Origin: Viscum album
Lineage: Eukaryota; Streptophyta; Magnoliopsida; Santalales; Viscaceae
NCBI GenBank assembly: GCA_963277665.1
Contig: OY728120.1
Coordinates: 941,891,195-941,955,194 of the forward strand
Direction of reading: 5' to 3'
DNA length: 64,000 nt
A program made the translations under genes and the position numbers. Shown here piece by piece: positions 25,500 to 37,936 of this stretch. Position 1 is the stretch's first letter, and each line of letters begins with the position of its first letter. Below the pieces are notes generated by a model. It had not been told where the DNA came from. It saw only the letters and a list, made by a program, of their open reading frames with translations, and did not search any database.

Positions 25500-27200
25500 A
25501 TATCAAAAAAATTTGAAACTACCATTATAGGTATGAATGCGTGTATCATTGGAGAAATAAAAATGAATACACATTGAAGAAATAGATCATGAATAAATGT
25601 AATAAAAGTGAATGGTTTTCAACATTGTAGGATTAAGAAGAATATATGGATATTGATGTCAAATATGGTTTTCCACCATATTGGAAAACAATTAAACCAA
25701 CATGGTATAGTAAAAATAAATTTGAGAAGTCTAATGTTACTTATATTTTATCGAGGGAAATACACCATAAAGAAACATTGATATTTTACAGCGGGTGTAT
25801 GTCCCACCTAAAATGAAATAAACACCTTGTCTCCAACATCAAATATGATAAGGATAGAGTTTTCAGTTTTTAAAAATATTTTGTTACAAGGATTATTGTC
25901 TCTTTAAATTTCACTTATTTTCCTCTGCTTTAAATACGTAGTAATGGTAAATTAGAAAGAAATCATCCACTTTCTTTTTTTTAACGTAACATAGATTTCC
26001 ATCATCCAACCATCAGACCTAATAAATCCTATGATGATGATGTGTATCAAGAAATTATGAATACTCCATTTAATGGTTATGATATACATTGAAAACTAAA
26101 AGGTAAAATATTTTAAGGGGAAAATTTTTTTATCTAAAAAAGGTGAATGATTTAATGTGAATAAAAAGGAGGAAGTATAGAATAATAGTAAACATGGTGA
26201 TTATATAGTTATGGTTATTGAAGAAAAGTCATAGTTAGAAGACAATAATTTTGAAGATACCATAATCGATGGATGAGTTAATAGTTAATATAAGACTATA
26301 GTATCCATTGATGAAATATAAATTCAGAGTGAAATAAATATGGAAAATAATGATTTTGTTTAAAATCCAGGATGAATATGAAACCACAAGAATTATAAAA
26401 TCTATAATTTAATATTATTATTATAATTTCTAAATATTTAAATTTTGGAAACTTAAAGAATGAAGTCTTAATTTGGATAAAAATTAGTGAAAAATATTAT
26501 ACGATTAATGTCTTTTCAAATTATATAAAAAAGTGTAAAAATATGAGAGTAAATTAATGGTGAAGTAATGGAATTGTGAGGGATGTTTTATAATCAATAA
26601 ATACTTGTTACTAATAGTATGGAATTTTGATATTTTAGTGAACTAGTCAAAAAATAAGTTCAAAGGGTGCCAACAATTTAATTTGTTATTATCCCCCTAG
26701 TTTATATAATTGAATGAATATAAAAATATATTATGAAACATGAACACAAAATGAAGATAACATTGATTTATGATTAACATCAATCATCATCACCCCAATG
26801 GAAGGTTTAAATTCATGAAGTACAAAATGAAAAAGTGACCACTACTAGTGTAGTAAGAAGATATATGAAGATACACCAAATCTAGTGTAACAACTTTGGG
26901 ATGATGGGATAAACCAAATAAGTTATATATCATATAAAAATGATTCTATAAAGGGTAAATGTAATGAAAATTTGATGATATTTTTTCTTATATATGTTAT
27001 GATTTTAATGAAACTTTTCTTTATTGTAGATCATATGAATATCAGAATGTGGATTTGTCTTCATTTAAACAAGAGATAGCCATAAGTGGTTAAATTATGG
27101 TGCCCACCAAATTTACATTATTTATTTTCATTATTAATATTTTTAATTAGGATATTTATATTTGGTTAGAAAGAATATAATAAATATTTTGGTCTTACAT
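25500..27200 (+). pseudogene. Ty1/copia pol remnant (weak), left copy
   Basis: The plus strand is purine-rich. The segment at 25725-25860 (ttatattttatcgagggaaa ... ttgtctccaacatcaaatat) resembles 50715-50830, which reads as a copia protease. Near 27000 the frame DFNETFLYCRS is compatible with the copia RT block (DF-ETFSPVV). No integrase or catalytic RT box could be placed. The remnant would be cut by the copia element starting at 27785. This is the least certain of the coding remnants. Confidence 0.35.
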
Positions 27201-27208
27201 TGTGTTTC

Positions 27209-27209
27209 A

Positions 27210-27237
<28 letters not shown>
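27209..27237. repeat. AT dinucleotide microsatellite
   Basis: An uninterrupted (at)n run of about 28 bp within AT-rich sequence. Confidence 0.9.
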
Positions 27238-27241
<4 letters not shown>

Positions 27242-27784
27242 ATGCACACCAGAATGAGGGATTTTACTTAGTTCACCACTATGGGATAATTCAAAAGGAA
27301 CACATAAACATTGTTCTTAAGTTATGGTGGTGTAAAAATTTGTACTATGAATATTTTAGGCCTTCGATAATGTATCAGTTTTGATATTAGGAAGAATGAA
27401 CCATCTTAACTAAGAGTTTAATATTGTACAAAAACATAAATTTTTTATTATTGATGTCTTTATCAAAAAAATCTATAGATATATGAGTATTGATGAATAG
27501 TTTTGTGATATGTGAGTCTATCTCTATTCATCATGATACACCACATTCACTTGTATGTCAAGGTATATTTTATTTCATTCTCACAATCTATTTATCTCCT
27601 TTTTGTAAGGTTTATATCAGACCAACTATTAGATTATATTTCAAATGATTGTCTTCATCTTCAAACCCTATATGCGATAATCCTTTTTAGGAAAACTCTG
27701 TTAATTCACATCAAAATCATTCTAAATATCATGAAAATGATAATTCACCAATAGAATTTTCATATTTCATTCAATTTATCTATT
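27238..27784. other. Unresolved sequence left of the SIRE-like element
   Basis: No recognised domain. An open frame at 27512-27754 encodes a hydrophobic, low-complexity product (rich in I, L, F, Y, H) of the kind AT-rich DNA produces by chance. Confidence 0.4.
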
Positions 27785-28962
27785 TGTTGAACCTATATTT
27801 TTAGTTATGATAACAATGACTAAAAGTGTTTCTTAATTAATATATTCTTATTTAATTCATATTGTTTTGAGAAATTTAAACAGATACATTGGATCAATCA
27901 AATTGTTCATGAGGATCCTAGACTAATCTTTCTAAGACCCTAACTACCTGGAGTCATAAGGTACCCATTATAATACCTTTTTCAATGCAGTAAGACAAAC
28001 AGAACCACTAAAAATGTTGTCAATACCCCATCTATTCGGTGGAGCTCATCAACTACCCAGCAGAGTGGCTGTTGGGATCATGTATATATTTGGTGGTTTT
28101 GATCTATAACAATTAAAGGGAATAGATTTATTGGTCTAAAACTTTTTATTCTATTCATTTTTGTTCTGACATGACCCATGTCCTGTCCAAAAAATATAAA
28201 GGATATAAATACAAATCCGTGGAGGTATAAATATCATCTACTGAAACTATGAAAATCAACATTCACTAAATTATTATTGATTGATCTGTGATAATATTTT
28301 TTTAATCGGTTTCTTTTCACACATCCAATCTACAAGGAAACTAAACTTTTAACTTGAATTTTTTTATTTTTCTCTCTTCCTTAATAATTTTACTTGCTTT
28401 TCCTAATTATTAATGTATATTATTCTAAATTCCATCTCCCTATATTTATATTTTATATTCTTCTAAATCATTAATAGGGACTTCCGTGATTTGTTAAGGG
28501 TTTGAGAAAAAAATCTTTTATCTTCTTCATCTTATTCATTATGTTCTTAGTGTCATTAAAGTGGAAGTTTATGGTTCCTAGTTTCCATTTAAGCCAATGG
28601 TCTCTTCTTTGGTTCATTGCTCTCCATACAACTCATGGATTCTATTATTTTTCATTTGTTCTTAGTTTATTATAGAAGAAATATATTAATATAATTCTCT
28701 CAATATATCTTTAGGGGAGTAGATGCAGGGTCTAATTCTTATGTTATTTATGAAATAATTTATCAATTATTTATTCATTAATTTAAATAGTTTATTTTAT
28801 GATTCACTTAATGTGTTATTTTTTTCAATTATTTCTTTACATTGATTATTTCTTTATTTAATTAATTTCTTTCATTATAATCCTTTTTTTATTTTATGTT
28901 ATTGTTTTGAAATAATTTTTAAAGGGAATTCACCCCTTTTTTTATCTTATCTATGTTCCATA
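27785..28962 (+). repeat. 5' LTR of SIRE-like copia element
   Basis: Opens tgttgaacc. It is collinear with 47158-48394. Matching blocks are 27917-27958 with 47311-47345 (aagaccctaactacctggag / tagaccctcactacctggaa), 28325-28385 with 47735-47800 (acaaggaaactaa / acaggaaactaa), 28580-28625 with 48010-48055 (gtttccatttaagccaatgg / gtttccattaaaaccaag), and 28905-28945 with 48340-48370 (tttttaaagggaattcaccc / tttttaagggaataccactt). The offset of about 19.4 kb reflects the nested DNA. Confidence 0.8.
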
Positions 28963-28964
28963 TT

Positions 28965-28976
28965 TTGTATCAGATG
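28965..28976 (+). other. Primer binding site, tRNA-iMet type, SIRE-like element
   Basis: ttgtatcagatg matches TGGTATCAGAGC at 9 of 12 positions. It directly follows the 5' LTR end block, in the place expected for priming of reverse transcription. Confidence 0.75.
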
Positions 28977-29112
28977 GATTATTTTCCCTTTATTCTAAAA
29001 CATGATCATTAAATTTAATTTTCATATAATAATTTAAATATTAACTATTGAAAATGATATACATTTTAAAATAGAATCTTCTCAAGAAACCATAGTATTC
29101 TTGAAGAGAGAT

Positions 29113-29357
29113 CCATGGGTCATGCTCCATATTTTGATTTTCCCAGCCATGCTTTTTAAAAGACACATATGTCATAATTTCTATGATATATTAGTTATCT
29201 TATATGGATGTTTTTTGTAAATTGTTTTATTCATAACAGTGAAAAATACTAAAAATACATGTATCATTGTATTCATAATTTTTTAAATAAGTTGGTAAAT
29301 ATATGAACAACATTCATTGTGGATTAGAATAAAATGAATTTAATAATATATCTATAT
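29113..29357 (+). pseudogene. Copia gag, N-terminal part (split by the gypsy insertion)
   Basis: The frame GHAPYFDFPSHAF, stop, KTHMS and then LIWMFFVN follows the start of plant copia gag (APYFDGTNYAFWK-RM---L... then VWE-V-NG). This is the capsid-type domain at the N-terminus of the polyprotein. Reading stops at the left LTR of the minus-strand gypsy element at 29358. The rest of gag resumes after the right LTR near 41.45 kb. In-frame stops replace some expected residues, including the W after AF. Confidence 0.7.
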
Positions 29358-32300
29358 TATCACGAACCCCTCCCCACAAGGTGTACCCCTCATAGGGAAA
29401 CAATTTGAGAAGAGAGATAATGACCCCTGAATCCCTCTTCTTGTAGGCACATGGTTGGAGAGTAGCTCCAAGGGTATATTAAACACATCGATGAGAGGAA
29501 TTACCATATAATATAAAACATGTGGAAGATATTGATAATATAGACACAAAAAACAACTTATCAGACTATAATAAAATAAATAGAAGTAAAAATATGTAAT
29601 TTCATACAAATAGTACTACAACTGAATGAGAAAAATTTCAAGTAGAAAAATAAAGTAAATCAACTATGACCATGATGCATGAATAGATCCTATAACACGA
29701 AGATAGTTGTAACAAACCTAATATCCAACCTAATATAAGTAAACTGAAAAATAGATTATATAACATAGTTTGTGGATAATAGTATACTCACTAGACTTGT
29801 ACATAGAGAATCTCTAGAAAAAGTTAATAATGCATGCTAAAACACATTGAACAAACAAGTGAAACTTACTAGTCACAAAAACATGAATAAAACATTCTTA
29901 GCCTCACCATGGATACTCTTACCATGTATCTCATACAAGAGTATATAATATTATTAAAGATATCAAGGGTACCTACTACCACTTCCTGACTGGTTTTTCG
30001 CTTTTCCCATACAACGCATGTCCTGTGAATCTCTTTCCAAAAAGTATATCCTAAAGACACTTGGGCATAACCCCACAACATCCACCTCGTGCAACTCAGC
30101 ACCACAATTATACTATAAAAATAACAAGATTTTTTCTAGAAGCCACCATAATCCCAATAATGTGTATCATACAATAGGTGTTGTACATAATGACATTACA
30201 ACCCATACGGTATGAAAGGATCCTCATGCCATCACAACCAATACATGTTATACCTATAATAGCACTTAGGACACTATATCCACAATATATGTGTGTGAAA
30301 TAACCATAATCCATTATATCCCTGTACACAAATATATTGGTAAAACTATCCACTGTGCATACCATCCCATGTATGTACCTAGAGAAGTGAGTGGGGATAA
30401 TGGTGGTAGTCAACCATCCATCCTCCCACTGGGATGTTGGGGATAGCACCCAATAGGATCAAAATCCTTATTGTGTTAGTTTCTTTAAATAATAGGGTGG
30501 ATTGGAATATTGAAAGACAAAAGGTACATGGTATAACATAGCTCAAAACAACACTACAGGAAAAAATATTCTTTGACTCAAATGAAACTATTGTCTCTCG
30601 GACTCCCAGTTTCTACTACCATGAATAGATGTCCTATAGCACACAACCATTAAAAAAAGATATATTAAGTTACATTATCCTTTTTTATCATTTTCACATT
30701 TCATTAATATATTATTAAAACATTAATTAGTTATTATCCACTTCACATTACATTTAATTATCATTCAAAACAAGATCCATTCCCTCTAGGAATATCAAAA
30801 TTTAGCCCAATACAACTCAAAGTCAATACCTCATCATTGCTTCAAATCAAGCTCTAACACCAAGGGTTAAATATTTATTCATTTATTAATAACATTACAA
30901 TTTCCATAATTCTATATTTCTAGGTTTTATTGGAAAACAAGAAAATATACCAAACATAAGGGGCTCAAAATGGTTAGTAGATGAACTACCCATTATGTAT
31001 TTACCGCTTATAGCAGGAGAAGAGACACATCCATCATCGAGAAGATAAACACATAAAGCACCTGAATTAACCCATGAATCATCACCCATATTGGAAGGAG
31101 GTCCTAAAAGACCATCTGCCACTAGTAGTGGGGATGGTTAAATAGATAAAATGGTTCAACAGGCATCCAACATTCATATCAATGGGTAAGGAAATCTTCA
31201 ATCCATTGAATCATCATTTTCATTCTCCCCAACACCCACAAGCAAAAACTGATGCAACTCGCCACTCTAGATGTTAATTTCTACCATAACAATTTGTCCT
31301 CCCTACCCCCACATACCACAAAATACATTTATTGTTATCCATATCAGTATCACATTACATAACAAGTATCAAGAAATAAGAAAAAATAGAAACACAACTC
31401 TTGGACCTTAACAAGGCATTCAACCTTTACACACAATGAAATATCACAACTGTAATGCACAAGGCACATGGCCTTAACAAAATGTGGGAAGCTAAAGACA
31501 AACAAAGGATTTATATTTATCATAAAAACTAGTTCATTATTCTATATTGAATTAACTGATTCAATTAAACATGCATAAATATATCTATTTGATTATCATC
31601 AAATCACAACAGTAACAATCTGATTCATTTACATTCATGTTAAATAAATTATAAATTAAACTTAAAATTATTATACACTTTATGTTCATTACCAATTTCT
31701 ATCTTGAATTTCATTATAAACAATCATGGAAATTATACCACACTATCTTGGTAATAAAGAGGTAATAACATCACTACGAAATTGATGCCAATTATTTAAT
31801 TTGGTTAAAATATTTACTATGTCAATTCCATTTTTATCCGAGGGATGAATAATAAGAACAATAAATTATCAAATAAATAAAATAGGGATGGAACGAAACC
31901 CATACCTCTCATGGTTTCTGACATTTTCATGAGGTCATTCTTACATAATGAATCACGATCACCTCTCTCGCAATGACTACAACCACCTTAGTATGTTGCT
32001 ACACAACCGAATAACCCAACACCCAAGAAAGCTCTATTAGAAACACGAATATCACATAAAAAATCATTCCAAGGATTAACATGGGATAAAATTTAGAAAC
32101 CCAAAATAATGGAGGTAAAACATAGCATTTATTGAAGACAGATTGACACACCCAAGATTCACCAAAACAATGGGGAGCACATGACGTAGGAAAAGCTCAA
32201 AGAGGGAAATTATCCAAGGATAGAACAAACACATAACTCCTTGGAAACAATGTATTGGGGTTCCTCACACAAAGAGAAATGAGAAGGAAGAATAAGGGGT

Positions 32301-32790
32301 TAAGGTATCATGACCCTTTTGAAAATATAATCTGAGCAGCGGGTTTGATATGGATTAAATTTTCTATTAAAGGCGTATTTGGTCAATAATACATGGTTTG
32401 ATCGAGTAATGGAACACAAAACTTTATAAAAAATTAATATATGAGTTTCGGACTTTGAATCGGCCTTAAATCCCTTAAAACAAGGAATTAATTATATTTT
32501 ATGTCAATGATAACCACAAATGAGAGAAACTGTAGTAGGCTAGAATCAGAATACACCCACTGATCTGAAAACACTATTCACATACCGATAGATGACCTAC
32601 TGAAAGATTTGCATTTGATAGATGACCGACCATCCTAGAAACTCTATTCACAACAATGTAAAATATAGAAAATTGTATGAAATAAGTTACTTTGACCTCC
32701 CAAAGAACCTAAAACAAAAGATTTTTGAAAAGGATTGGACCGGGGAGCTCCGAGACATTACATAAGATACATATCAAAACATTTTTATCC
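29358..32790 (-). repeat. 3' LTR of gypsy element 2 (left copy)
   Basis: It is collinear with the right copy. Examples are 29366-29400 with 37943-37978 (ggtgtacccctcat in both), 29445-29530 with 38020-38110, 30280-30330 with 38880-38930 (atatgtgtg(t/c)gaaa), 30965-31000 with 39560-39595 (gtagatgaactacccat in both), and 32440-32770 with 41030-41420. The left boundary is about 29358 by alignment to 37937. The right boundary is about 32790 and could extend to about 32865. Open frames on both strands within it (for example 29869-30449) are incidental. Confidence 0.85.
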
Positions 32791-33499
32791 TCAATAATAA
32801 AAAACCAAAATAGGGAGAAAACAGAAAAGGGGGTTTCAGAATATTCACCCTATGAGATACCTCTCAAGGCTCTCTCTACCGTAGAAGCTCAATCACTTCA
32901 TAAAATGAAAAATGTTAAACCACATGACAACCACAAAAAACTCTTAAACAGTATCCCAGGATAAATTCCTCTCAAGAAAGACAAACCCACAACAAGAAAA
33001 AATATCAATCCATCTCATAAGAGGAATGGGTCTACAACCATCAAGCCAAAAACATTAGAAGATTAAATCTGAACATCAAACTTCTCATGGTACTGAGCAT
33101 GTATATGCGAGACATATTCCCAAGTACTATTTTTTATGCATCCATGTCTTGAAAAAACACAAACATAGTAGATATAATTCCCAAACAACAAAATCTATAT
33201 ATGGTCATGGATCTCTATGAGCTTCTACTCGAAGGTCTTATCATCATTAGAATCGACCTCTACCCAATTGATGATATGAAAGTCATCATGAAGATAATGT
33301 CATAGTTGTGACACATGGATAACATTGTGTATTTTTCTCATCTATAAGAGATGTGAAACCTAATACACCATGGCTTCAACAAGAGTCAACACTTCGAAAG
33401 GCCCAACAAATTATGGGTAAATCTAACTCCCATGACCAGAACATTGTTACCCATAATGGGGATTCACCTTTAGAAACATGTGATCCCGAAAATCAATAT
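32791..33499 (-). other. Internal 3' segment of gypsy element 2, no clear domain
   Basis: It should hold the integrase C-terminus and any chromodomain. I could not align a chromodomain here by eye. The plus strand is A/C-rich, consistent with a minus-strand coding sequence. An open frame on the plus strand at 32725-32964 spans the LTR edge and is not a gene. Confidence 0.4.
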
Positions 33500-36200
33500 T
33501 TGGAGATATCCTCATATGATATTAATAAGACTTATGATGAACATGAACTACATTTATCCTCTCATAAATCAACTAAACCATATCTTTTATATTATATTCA
33601 AGTTTCGGACAAATAATTACTGACCCTTCAACCCTATTCCAGCGCAATAGAGAATGAAAAATGTTTTCCATTAAAGGATTCAAATGGAAACATATAGATG
33701 TTGGACTGGAAAATATTGTTTTAATTTAACTCTACCGAGGGTAGGTGCCTTATCCACGTGTGTCCAAAATCTAGGACATAAGAGCACTACATGTCTTCAA
33801 TAGATTGGATAGTCCACTCTGTCTGACCATCCTTCTGTGGATGAAAAAAATTTCTAAGGAATAGATGAGATACAAAATCATAATGGAAACTTATCTTATC
33901 CCTCGAGGTAAAATGAATATCTCGATAAAAAATGATCGTCTCCAAGACTCAATGGAGTCTCTCCACCTCCTCCAGATATTACCTTGATAAACCCTCCATT
34001 GAGCTTGACTAATTGATTGATATAAAGTGGTCTGATTTTGTAAAATGATACAATAAAACCCATATAATGTCATATACTCCTTGAGAATGATGTAAATTGG
34101 TAACAATGTCCATCGAGATGTCCTACCACTTCCACGGAGGAACATCAAACATCTAAACCAAGCCACCAAGAACACAGAGCTCGTACTCCACCTCCTAAAA
34201 GACCAAGCATTGAGAGCCAAACACTACAACTACACACTTCAAACCAAGCCACTAATGTTGTCTCCCAAAGATTGGTGTATTTTTTCCATGCCAATATGTT
34301 CTACTAAGGGAGAACTATGAAACTCTTTAAGAACCATATCACACATCAATAAATGAACAAAAAACCATTAATGAAACACGCCCATTGTTTTTCATCCTCA
34401 GAACAACCATTAATGGCCCTTCTAAAAACAACTCAGTCTCTCTAGACCTCCACCTCAAGATCCCCAACTGAGACTATCCTTCTTACTAAACTAGTGATGA
34501 ATCCACCATCATCTGAGAAATACCACCTCTTTCCCAAAATTTTCACATCACCATATATATTGCTTAATAATATTCTATAACTTTCCAAGAATCACCTGAT
34601 TCATGCACGACATCACAAAATGACTTCCTGCTCAGTGTACCTTCAACAACATTACCCTTTCCAGGTGTATATGAAATTTAGATTTCATAATCCTATAACA
34701 ACTATATCCACTAATGATGTCTCAAGTTCAAGTTATGCTGGATAAAACATACTTCAAGATCATATGATAAGCGAAGACCACAAAACACTCACTTATGATG
34801 TAATATCTCCACAATATCAATGAAAACCCCACTTCCATAAGCTCGATATCATGGGTGGTATTGTTGTGTTCATGGGGATGTAATTAATGGTACCCATAAG
34901 AAATTAATGATCTCTACTTCATCAGAACACAAAATATCCCCAGATGCGAAACATCACAAAATAACAAAAACTAAACACCTTCTCCTATCAGAAATAGAAC
35001 TAATGAACTACCCAAATTCCCATTTAGATACTCAAAACATTCATGAAAATTATCAGTCCCTACAAATTCATGATCTTTTATAATAAATGTGGTCATATAA
35101 GTCACAACCCGAGGGAAATCAGCAACAAACCACCTATAATAGCCTGTAATACCAAGGAAACATTGAACCTCTCCCACTGTCGTGGGGGCATCCCAAGACA
35201 CATCTTCTTATATCTCCAATTGATCTACATATACTCTTTCCTGGGAAACATCATTACCCATGAAATGGACTTCTCACAACCAAAATTCATACTTTGAAAA
35301 CATCCCAAACAACTTCTCATAGTGAATAAAAAAATAGAAAACAAATTCTCAACAAGCTCCTCATAGGATACTGAGTACACAAATATTACATCAGTGGAAA
35401 CCACCACAAATGTATCAAGGAACACAAAGAAATTAGAATTAATCAAACCCATGTACATAGCTAGACTATTCGTCACACTGAATGGAATCATAATGAACTC
35501 ATAATTCCCCTAATAACAATCGAAGATAGTATTAACAATATCCTCATCCTTCACTAACATCAGATGATATCTTAAATAAAATTGATATTTTGAGAAACAA
35601 ATTACAACCTTCACTTGATCAAATAAATAATTTTTCCATGGAAGAGGGTATAGATTCTTCACCTTAATTTTTTTAAGTGATGATAATTGACACACAATCA
35701 AAAAATACCTCCAACCTTCTTCATGTACAAAATTGGTGCACCCCACAGTGACACAATAAACCATATAAAATAAAACCATTATTGTCCATTGATTATTATA
35801 CTCATCTCTCCAAACTCATAAGGTTTCATCATATATCGAGACATCTAGAAAAGAGACATGTCTGGTTGTTGATAGATCCCAAACCTGATATCCCATCATG
35901 GGGGTAATGCTTAATCCTCATCTGGAAAGATATCAGGGTACTCTTCCATGACACTTTGAAAAAATGACTAATAAGACTTAGAAAATATTAGCATCATATC
36001 ATACATATATGATGAAAATGATGGAACATTCCTTCGAACAATCTGAGGGTCTCGATCACCAACAAACAACACTTTCCCTCCGTCAGTAATGAATAACACC
36101 ACCTACCTCCTCAAGAAATCCCTGATATCCTACAACAAATACAACCAATCCATAATGAGGATGAAATCATATAGTTGTATCCAAAAAAAATGGAAATATC
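33500..36200 (-). pseudogene. Ty3/gypsy pol: protease end, RT, RNase H, integrase (element 2)
   Basis: Read on the minus strand. Near 36170-36050: YDFILIMDWL and FITDGGKVLFVGDR (protease-RT linker, FDVILGMDWL type). Near 35935: EEYPDIFPDE. At 35779-35510 the RT palm entry reads SSLKKIKVKNLYPLPW, LFDQVK and RYHLMLVKDEDI. At 35491-35225: PFSVTNSLA..., FVVVSTDVIFVYS (FIDDILVYS expected; one catalytic D reads V). At 35201-34971: TVGEVQCFLGITGYYRWFV. RNase H: HNNTTHDIELMEV and KFHIHLERVMLLKV near 34680-34900. Integrase core: WVLLYHFTKSDHF near 34050, then QSIEDM and TWIRHLPSVE near 33720-33810. Frameshifts join these blocks, so it is not functional. Confidence 0.92.
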
Positions 36201-37921
36201 CCTAAGAGTGGTGTTTCCTTTTCAGTAGATCACAGTTTCTATATAATTCCAGAAACTCTATTCACCCTCCAACTAGAATTGTCAATGATAAGGGAACTGA
36301 AAGCCTCTCTACCTCATGTAAGAAGTATTGGACATGTTTATGTGATATGAAAGAGTGTGTCACTCATGAAACAGGCAGGAAATTTTCCCTAGTTGTAAAT
36401 AAAAAAAATGTACCTCGAATGACGTTTGCCTCACCTATCACTAGAAACAAAATCATATGGAGTGGATACCGACCTATTTCATGGCCTCTTTGACCCTAAT
36501 AAAGACCACATCCATGGACACAGACTACAATATGAAGCTGATGAGCATCGTGAAGATGCCTTCTACCTTTATTATCTTCTCTCTACTAAATAAAAAATGG
36601 TTCAACCTATTGTGTCTACCTCTGATGGAACACCCTTAACTGATAAACATGAAGTAAAACACCATACTCATGCTTACTTATCAGAATGGTTGGGAAATAT
36701 CACTTCTGATTAAATCTTCCTCAAAAATAAAAACCTGCACCTAATCCGTTAGAATTCTTCTGAGAGCCAATTCCCCAGGAAAAATGTGACACTGAGGGCT
36801 AGGACATTATCCCGACTGAATAGAAAATATTATTCCTTGAAAACTGGGATCCATAGACCACAACTTGACATTGTGAGGAATAATGAAAAATCCACTCTCA
36901 TGATGATTCGATCTTGGATAACATACTATAAATGACCTAATCCCTTTACATCTCCATAAGAAATGTATTCATCATTATCAAGGTGAAATAGTGTTGGATA
37001 TCTGGATGCAATGTCTTGTAGAAATTTCACTCGCTGGCCTCCTCATCTAGAAATATATATGATGAATGTTTAAATAGGTTCTTGAAACAGATTCAAATCT
37101 CTTACACACACGCTCTCCCCTGGCGATGTGTATGATGATCCTAGAGACCGGTCACCTTCATGGTCAAAGAAAAAAAACCACTCAAAACTATTCTTCGAAC
37201 TCCTCCCACAATAAATCTTACTCCTAGAGATCTCTGAGGAACACAAACCACATCTTTTTCAATTCTCTACATAGCATCCTCACATCCAACGATACCCAGT
37301 GCTCCTTCCATATACAAATCTAACTGAAATATATACCAACCTCCTACAAATAGTCTTCTATGAATAAATATAAAATAGATCCCTCATAAATATTTTGACT
37401 ATGGTAATGAAATTCTTGGAGTTTCCTCCTCTAATATTTATCTTCGTCATCATCTACAGGGCGTTGATTTGCGGGTGCAACCAACTGTACAACTTCATCA
37501 AAAACATGTACAACTTCATCAAAAACACGATTAGGACATCAACCAAGAGCCATACCTACAAAAGGGAAAATATATAGATCTCATAATCCTAGAATATGGA
37601 ATACATACCATTAATTAATTGGTTTCATTTATTAATTTGAGGTTAACCTTTACCATGGTCTACTTCTTTTAAACATATGTACCAAGAAGAATGATGTATG
37701 ATTTTTTCCAAGGTATATACCTGCAGTGATCCTCAATTCATATAGTAGACACTATAAACATATAGTTCTATGAATCATACCATAGGGGGACCAAAATACA
37801 CCTTTCATGGCTAGTCTCTTGTGTTTACAATTATTTCTAAACATATATTGAACCATTTCCATTCCACCCATGCAACGTCACCTGTGCCTAACTCTACACT
37901 CCTTCATATCCATCAAATAGA
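36201..37921 (-). pseudogene. Gag/leader region of gypsy element 2 (decayed)
   Basis: It lies between the primer binding site and the protease end on the minus strand, where gag and the N-terminal protease belong. I could not identify a zinc knuckle or a capsid motif. The start of the protease (D-G-THSF type) is also not readable. A small duplication (gtacaacttcatcaaaaaca at 37487-37504 and 37507-37527) is present. Plus-strand open frames here (36457-36639, 37395-37577) are not genes. Confidence 0.45.
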
Positions 37922-37933
37922 CCCCTGATACCA
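37922..37933 (-). other. Primer binding site, tRNA-iMet type, gypsy element 2
   Basis: The plus strand reads cccctgatacca, so the minus strand reads tggtatcagggg, matching TGGTATCAGAGC at 10 of 12 positions. It is three bases from the 5' LTR edge (tgttac at 37937 on the plus strand). This fixes both the orientation and which LTR is the 5' one. Confidence 0.9.
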
Positions 37934-37936
37934 CTT

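Noticed and set aside
29869..30449. Overlapping open frames on both strands (78 and 113 codons minus, 65 plus)
   Set aside because: They lie wholly inside an LTR of gypsy element 2, are not conserved as frames in the partner LTR, and match no family I recognise.
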